A stretch of DNA of 9,946 nucleotides from contig JAAZIY010000209.1 of NCBI GenBank assembly GCA_012800625.1, positions 1 to 9,946 on the forward strand, given 5' to 3'. The translations under genes and the position numbers were made by a program. Source of the stretch: Lentisphaerota bacterium. GTDB lineage: Bacteria > Verrucomicrobiota > Lentisphaeria > Oligosphaerales > Oligosphaeraceae. The notes under the pieces were generated by a model. That model was not told the DNA's origin, ran no database searches, and saw only the letters and a list, made by a program, of their open reading frames with translations. Below, piece by piece: positions 7,059 through 9,946 of this stretch (within the stretch, counting starts at the first letter, position 1; every line of letters begins with the position of its first letter).

Positions 7059-7077
7059 CAAATTCCAGCCGGGCCAC

Positions 7078-7092
7078 CTTTTTGGACGGGGT
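7078..7092 (+). repeat. CTTTTTGGACGGGGT motif, copy 2
   Basis: This is an exact 15-base copy of 251-265. It lies 19 bases after the tandem array and 4 bases before the end of the exonuclease gene. Confidence 0.6.
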
Positions 7093-7096
7093 TCAG

Positions 7097-7681
7097 CTAA
7101 TCTTTGCCTGGGCTAAGGGAGCAGAGCCTCGTTAGTCCGGCTTCGCGCCAGGTCGGCTCTTCGAAGATAAGCTCGAGCAGCTTGGCGCTGGCCATGCAGT
7201 CATACAATGCGTCATGCGGGGCGCGTTCGGGGCAAAGCTCTTCGAGTTCCTCTTGCAGGCCCAGGTCGGCGCAGAGGTCTTCGAGCCTGTAGCTGGGGCG
7301 TGCGGGAAACGCCATTCTGGCCAGCACCAGGCTATCCAGCCAGGGTCCGAACTGGTGGCAGGGGAAGCATTGTTTAAGCATGGCGCGTTCCACCGGCACA
7401 TTATGCGCCAGCAAGATTTTATCCTGCAGCCAGGGCTGCAGCTCTGGCCAGATTTCCCTGATGTCTGGCGCCTGGGCCAGCTCTTCGCGGAGGCTGGCCC
7501 AGCGTCCCGGGGCATATTGATTAAAGGGCTGGTCCATTGGCACTTGCAGCAGGCTAGCGAAGCTATGTTGCGGACAGAGCCTGCCATGGCGCAACAGCGT
7601 CAGTCCTATCTGCCAGGGACGGTTGACATAGCCCAGGCTGCTACCGGTATATTCAAAGTCTATGGCAACGATATCCTGCAT
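7097..7681 (-). CDS. 3'-5' exonuclease, DnaQ/DEDDh fold
   Basis: The 194-aa protein is a stand-alone exonuclease-fold protein like the proofreading subunit of DNA polymerase III or PolC-type exonucleases. Motif I is DFEYT with D8 and E10. Motif II is LAHNVPVERAML (91-102). DSLVLAR follows at 116-122, then YRLEDLCADLGL, typical of the family. Motif III is HDALYD with H156 and D161. Such enzymes remove nucleotides from DNA or RNA 3' ends using two metal ions. One difference stands out: where many relatives have the metal-binding Asp of HNxxFD, this protein has Glu98 (HNVPVE), so activity or metal use may differ. No polymerase or UvrC-type domain is fused. The ATG at 7681 starts right at the conserved beta-strand; no Shine-Dalgarno sequence is visible. 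It lies downstream of the helicase on the same strand, which could reflect a shared repair role. Confidence 0.82.
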   Translation of the reverse strand: MQDIVAIDFEYTGSSLGYVNRPWQIGLTLLRHGRLCPQHSFASLLQVPMDQPFNQYAPGRWASLREELAQAPDIREIWPELQPWLQDKILLAHNVPVERAMLKQCFPCHQFGPWLDSLVLARMAFPARPSYRLEDLCADLGLQEELEELCPERAPHDALYDCMASAKLLELIFEEPTWREAGLTRLCSLSPGKD

Positions 7682-7720
7682 AATCAGTTAATATAGCATA
7701 AATCAAAAGAACCTAGTCCG

Positions 7721-7754
7721 CCTTCGTGTGACTTAAGTGTCCTCCCCTCCCCTA
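7721..7754 (+). repeat. Heptamer repeat pair with C-tract end
   Basis: CCTTCGTGTG and ACTTAAGTGT are followed by CCTCCCCTCCCCTA. On the minus strand this begins TAGGGGAGGGGAGGACAC, close to the TAGGGGGGAGGACAC at 5441-5455. Here the spacing is 11 bp, not 10, owing to an extra A. The first three bases on the minus strand (TAG, 7752-7754) are the helicase stop codon. Confidence 0.6.
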
Positions 7755-9761
7755 CTCCAGCGAGAACTCCGCGATCATATCCAGCAGGCTTTGCTGCACC
7801 TCTTCGCGGCTGGCCGGGCGCAACGCATTTTCGGGCTTGCAGTATACTATATTCTCCTGCGGCAGTTCATCTAGAAAGGGCGAGGGTCTGACCAGGCTCA
7901 GTTTTCCCCTGTGTCGGCGTTTTTCGGCATAGCTCATCACGAATCTCTGTTTGGCCCGGGTCAGCGCGACGTAGAAGAGCCTGCGCTCCTCCTCCCCGGT
8001 ACCTTCTTCCACCGATCTGAAATGCGGGAATATATGCCTTTCGCAGCCTGGCAGCAGAACCACGGGGAACTCCAGTCCCTTGGCGGCGTGCACGGTCATA
8101 ATGCTGACTGCGTCGCGCTCCTCCGCCTTGCTGTCTTTGCGCCGGTCATGCTCATCTTGCAGCGCGAAGCGTTCGAGGAATCCGGCCAGCTGGCCCTGTC
8201 CGCGCAGCTCCTCGTCATATTCCGCCAGTGAGTTAAGGAACTCGAGCAGGTTGTCCCGGCGCCGCAGGGCGTCCTCCTTGGGCTTGTACATTCTTCCCAG
8301 TCCGTCGTAGTAGTCGATATCGCCAAAAAACCGCTTTGCCTTTTCATACAGCTGTCCCGGCTTAGCGAACTCCTTTCGGTAGGAATCGAGGGTGTTCCTC
8401 AGTTTGACCAGGTTTTTGCCGCCGTTTTCCGGCAGGTTTTGCAGCAACTGTTCTTGTCGCAGCAGCTCGTCGAATTTCATGCCGCTCACATTTCGGTACT
8501 CGCGCAGTTTTTCCAGGCTGGTCTCGCCCAGTCCCCGCGGCGGCACATTAACGATTCTCAGGAAGCTAAAATCATCATTGGGGTTATGCAGCAATTGCAG
8601 GAAGCTAATGGCGTCGAGTATTTCTTTTTTCTGATAGAAAGAGTTGGTTCCGATTAGCGTGTAGGGCAGCCTGGCGCGGGTAAACTGCTCCTCGATAACC
8701 CGGGCCTGATGGTTGGAGCGCAGCAGCAGGGCAAAGTGGCGCAGCGGCCTGTCAGGCTGTTCGGAAAGGATGAATTCGGCCAGAAAGGCGGCCTCGGCGC
8801 GCTCGTCCTTACAAAGTACCGCCAGCAGTTTCTCGCCAGCCGGCTGCGCCGACCAAAGGCTCTTGCGGCGACGACTGCGGTTCTTGCTGATAAGCGCATT
8901 GGCACTGCTGAGGATGATATTAGTGGAGCGGTAGTTCTGCTCGAGGCGTATGACCTTGGCCTCGGGGAAGAAGGCCTCAAATTGCAGAATATTGCTAATA
9001 TCCGCGCCGCGCCAGCCGTAGATGGACTGGTCATCGTCGCCGACCACGGCCACATTGCCGTTTTTGCCGGCCAGCTTGAGCATCAGCTGCAGCTGCGCCG
9101 CGTTGGTGTCCTGGTACTCGTCTATCATCAAATGGCTGTACTTCTCCTGGTATTTTGCCAGGATTTCCGGATGCTGCTCCCATAGTCGCACGCTAAGCAG
9201 CAGCAAGTCGTCGAAGTCGAGCATATCCATCTGCCGCATGCGCGACTGATATTTTTCATAGACCTGGGCCAGTCGCAGCGGGTCCTCGTCGCCTCGTTGT
9301 TGGCGGCATTGTTCCGGGCTTATCAAGGCCGCTTTGGCCAGGCTGATCTGCTGCAGCAACAGTCCCGGGTCCCTGCCTGGGGCGGCCAGTGCCTCGGTGG
9401 CCAGGATTTCCCGAACCAGGCCATTTTGGTAGCTGCTGTTGGCGATGCTGAAGTTACGGCGGTAGTCCAGCAGATGTATGTGTCGGCGCAAAACAGCGGC
9501 GCAAAAGGAATGAAAGGTGCTGATGCTCATCTGCTCGGCGCTGTCACCCAGAGACTGCTTGACGCGCTGTTTCATCTCGCGGGCAGCCTTGTTGGTGAAA
9601 GTAACCGCTAAAATGGAGGCAGGAGACACACCGGCGGCAACCAGGTTGGCAATGCGGTGCACGATCACAGTGGTTTTGCCCGTGCCAGCGCCGGCAAGAA
9701 CCAAAACCGCGCCGGATAGACTCTGGGCAGCCAATAATTGTTCGGAGTTTAATTGTGACAT
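7752..9761 (-). CDS. UvrD/Rep/PcrA-type ATP-dependent DNA helicase (superfamily 1A)
   Basis: The 669-aa protein has every SF1A 3'-5' helicase motif in order. These are the Q motif LNSEQLLAA (4-12), Walker A AGAGTGKTT (23-31), Ia VTFTNKAAREM (53-63), Ib STFHSFC (81-87) and II MIDEYQDTN (212-220). They are followed by III VVGDDDQSIYGWRGA (239-253), IV LEQNYRS (273-279), V IMTVHAAKGLEFPVVLLPG (554-572) and VI EERRLFYVALTRAK (591-604). Such helicases use ATP to translocate on single-stranded DNA and act in excision repair, replication restart and removal of RecA-like filaments. Length is nearer Rep (about 670 aa) than UvrD (about 720 aa), and I see no C-terminal Tudor-like extension, so the exact subtype (uvrD, rep or pcrA) is left open. 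The start at 9761 (MSQLNSEQ) is chosen because an upstream in-frame ATG at 9878 would add 39 residues encoded by the inverted-repeat element. No Shine-Dalgarno sequence is visible. Confidence 0.93.
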   Translation of the reverse strand: MSQLNSEQLLAAQSLSGAVLVLAGAGTGKTTVIVHRIANLVAAGVSPASILAVTFTNKAAREMKQRVKQSLGDSAEQMSISTFHSFCAAVLRRHIHLLDYRRNFSIANSSYQNGLVREILATEALAAPGRDPGLLLQQISLAKAALISPEQCRQQRGDEDPLRLAQVYEKYQSRMRQMDMLDFDDLLLLSVRLWEQHPEILAKYQEKYSHLMIDEYQDTNAAQLQLMLKLAGKNGNVAVVGDDDQSIYGWRGADISNILQFEAFFPEAKVIRLEQNYRSTNIILSSANALISKNRSRRRKSLWSAQPAGEKLLAVLCKDERAEAAFLAEFILSEQPDRPLRHFALLLRSNHQARVIEEQFTRARLPYTLIGTNSFYQKKEILDAISFLQLLHNPNDDFSFLRIVNVPPRGLGETSLEKLREYRNVSGMKFDELLRQEQLLQNLPENGGKNLVKLRNTLDSYRKEFAKPGQLYEKAKRFFGDIDYYDGLGRMYKPKEDALRRRDNLLEFLNSLAEYDEELRGQGQLAGFLERFALQDEHDRRKDSKAEERDAVSIMTVHAAKGLEFPVVLLPGCERHIFPHFRSVEEGTGEEERRLFYVALTRAKQRFVMSYAEKRRHRGKLSLVRPSPFLDELPQENIVYCKPENALRPASREEVQQSLLDMIAEFSLE

Positions 9762-9802
9762 ATACAGAAAAACAAATGAAAAAACGCAATGCCATAATGT
9801 AG

Positions 9803-9817
9803 TCCCCGCCCAAAAAG
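9803..9817 (-). repeat. CTTTTTGGACGGGGT-like motif, copy 3 (left arm)
   Basis: Read on the minus strand, this site matches the motif at 13 of 15 positions. It forms part of the left arm of the foldback element. Confidence 0.5.
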
Positions 9818-9827
9818 GCCTTGAACC

Positions 9828-9873
9828 ACTAAGGGACACGAAGGGGGGAGGACACGAAGGGACACGAAGGCAC
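9828..9873 (-). repeat. Heptamer repeats inside the foldback element
   Basis: ACACGAAG occurs at 9836, 9852 and 9862, preceded by a degenerate CACTAAG at 9828. The last two copies are in 10-bp register; a G-rich insert (GGGGGGAG) separates the first. The stretch 9842-9859 is identical to 5442-5459. Confidence 0.6.
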
Positions 9874-9900
9874 AGCAAGTGTTTTTTTGTGGTTCAAGGG

Positions 9901-9915
9901 CTTTTGGGACGGGGT
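9901..9915 (+). repeat. CTTTTTGGACGGGGT-like motif, copy 4 (right arm)
   Basis: CTTTTGGGACGGGGT differs by one base from the copies at 251 and 7078. It is part of the right arm of the foldback element. The last bases of the window (GAAGGCACAC) suggest that another heptamer block begins to its right. Confidence 0.55.
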
Positions 9916-9946
9916 TTAATTATCCGGCCAGGGTATGAAGGCACAC

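Larger units (their letters stand above)
9801..9917. repeat. Foldback element: 29-bp inverted repeats around heptamer repeats
   Basis: The left arm (9801-9829) and the reverse complement of the right arm (9889-9917) agree at 24 of 29 positions, including a shared CTTGAACCAC inner end and CCCCG near the outer end. Each arm contains one copy of the CTTTTTGGACGGGGT-like motif. The 59-bp centre carries ACACGAAG copies at 9836, 9852 and 9862, plus CACAGCAAG, and a T7 run at 9882-9888. The element begins 39 bases upstream of the helicase start codon, so it could lie in the helicase leader or promoter. The arrangement resembles a small non-autonomous (MITE-like) insertion, but I cannot identify a target-site duplication. 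Confidence 0.7.

Noticed and set aside
6925..7135. Two short plus-strand open frames giving repetitive VFVYFGVSSC-like peptides
   Set aside because: They are translations of the 20-bp tandem array with no ribosome binding site or family match.
9762..9878. 39-residue N-terminal extension of the helicase from the ATG at 9878
   Set aside because: It is encoded by the foldback and heptamer repeats and is not typical of UvrD/Rep; the Q motif begins right after the Met at 9761.

Overview
The window is about 10 kb of GC-rich bacterial chromosome carrying seven intact protein genes and no RNA gene that I can see. The gene families point to a Gram-negative-type bacterium that degrades plant polymers. 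Dispersed ACACGAAG/TTCGTGT repeats fill the gene junctions, and such repeats are, to my recollection, common in Planctomycetes/Verrucomicrobia/Lentisphaerae-type genomes. A PVC-group anaerobe (Lentisphaerae-like) is therefore a reasonable guess, but it is inference and no marker here proves it.

Layout. Positions 1-516 hold no credible gene. They contain a compound palindromic (REP/BIME-like) element at 141-243, a CTTTTTGGACGGGGT motif, and a short ACACGAAG repeat. A plus-strand group follows: a large family-5 (OppA/DppA-like) solute-binding protein with a hydrophobic segment at each end (517-2637), a small protein of three homing-endonuclease-associated repeats (2769-3398), and the 16S rRNA methyltransferase RsmD (3448-4032). 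A minus-strand group faces it: a CE15-type glucuronoyl esterase without a signal peptide (4130-5410), a MurC-like Mur ligase with an altered P-loop (5486-6901), a DnaQ/DEDDh-fold 3'-5' exonuclease (7097-7681), and a UvrD/Rep/PcrA helicase (7752-9761).

The genes do not form one obvious pathway. RsmD, the helicase and the exonuclease are information-processing functions. The binding protein and esterase suggest uptake and breakdown of oligomers, and the Mur ligase is a cell-wall or wall-recycling type enzyme.

The most striking feature is the non-coding DNA. Apart from the 2638-2768 spacer, every gap between genes, and both flanks, carries copies of a TTCGTGT-type heptamer. The copies are usually spaced exactly 10 bp apart (about one helical turn) and occur in both orientations. 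At 6961-7058 they have expanded into a 20-bp tandem array of nearly five copies. A second motif, CTTTTTGGACGGGGT, accompanies the repeats four times. At 9801-9917 two diverged motif copies form a 29-bp inverted repeat around heptamers, giving a compact foldback element just upstream of the helicase start. Two genes (Mur ligase and helicase) take their stop codon from repeat sequence. This modular repeat family is the best candidate in the window for something under-described.
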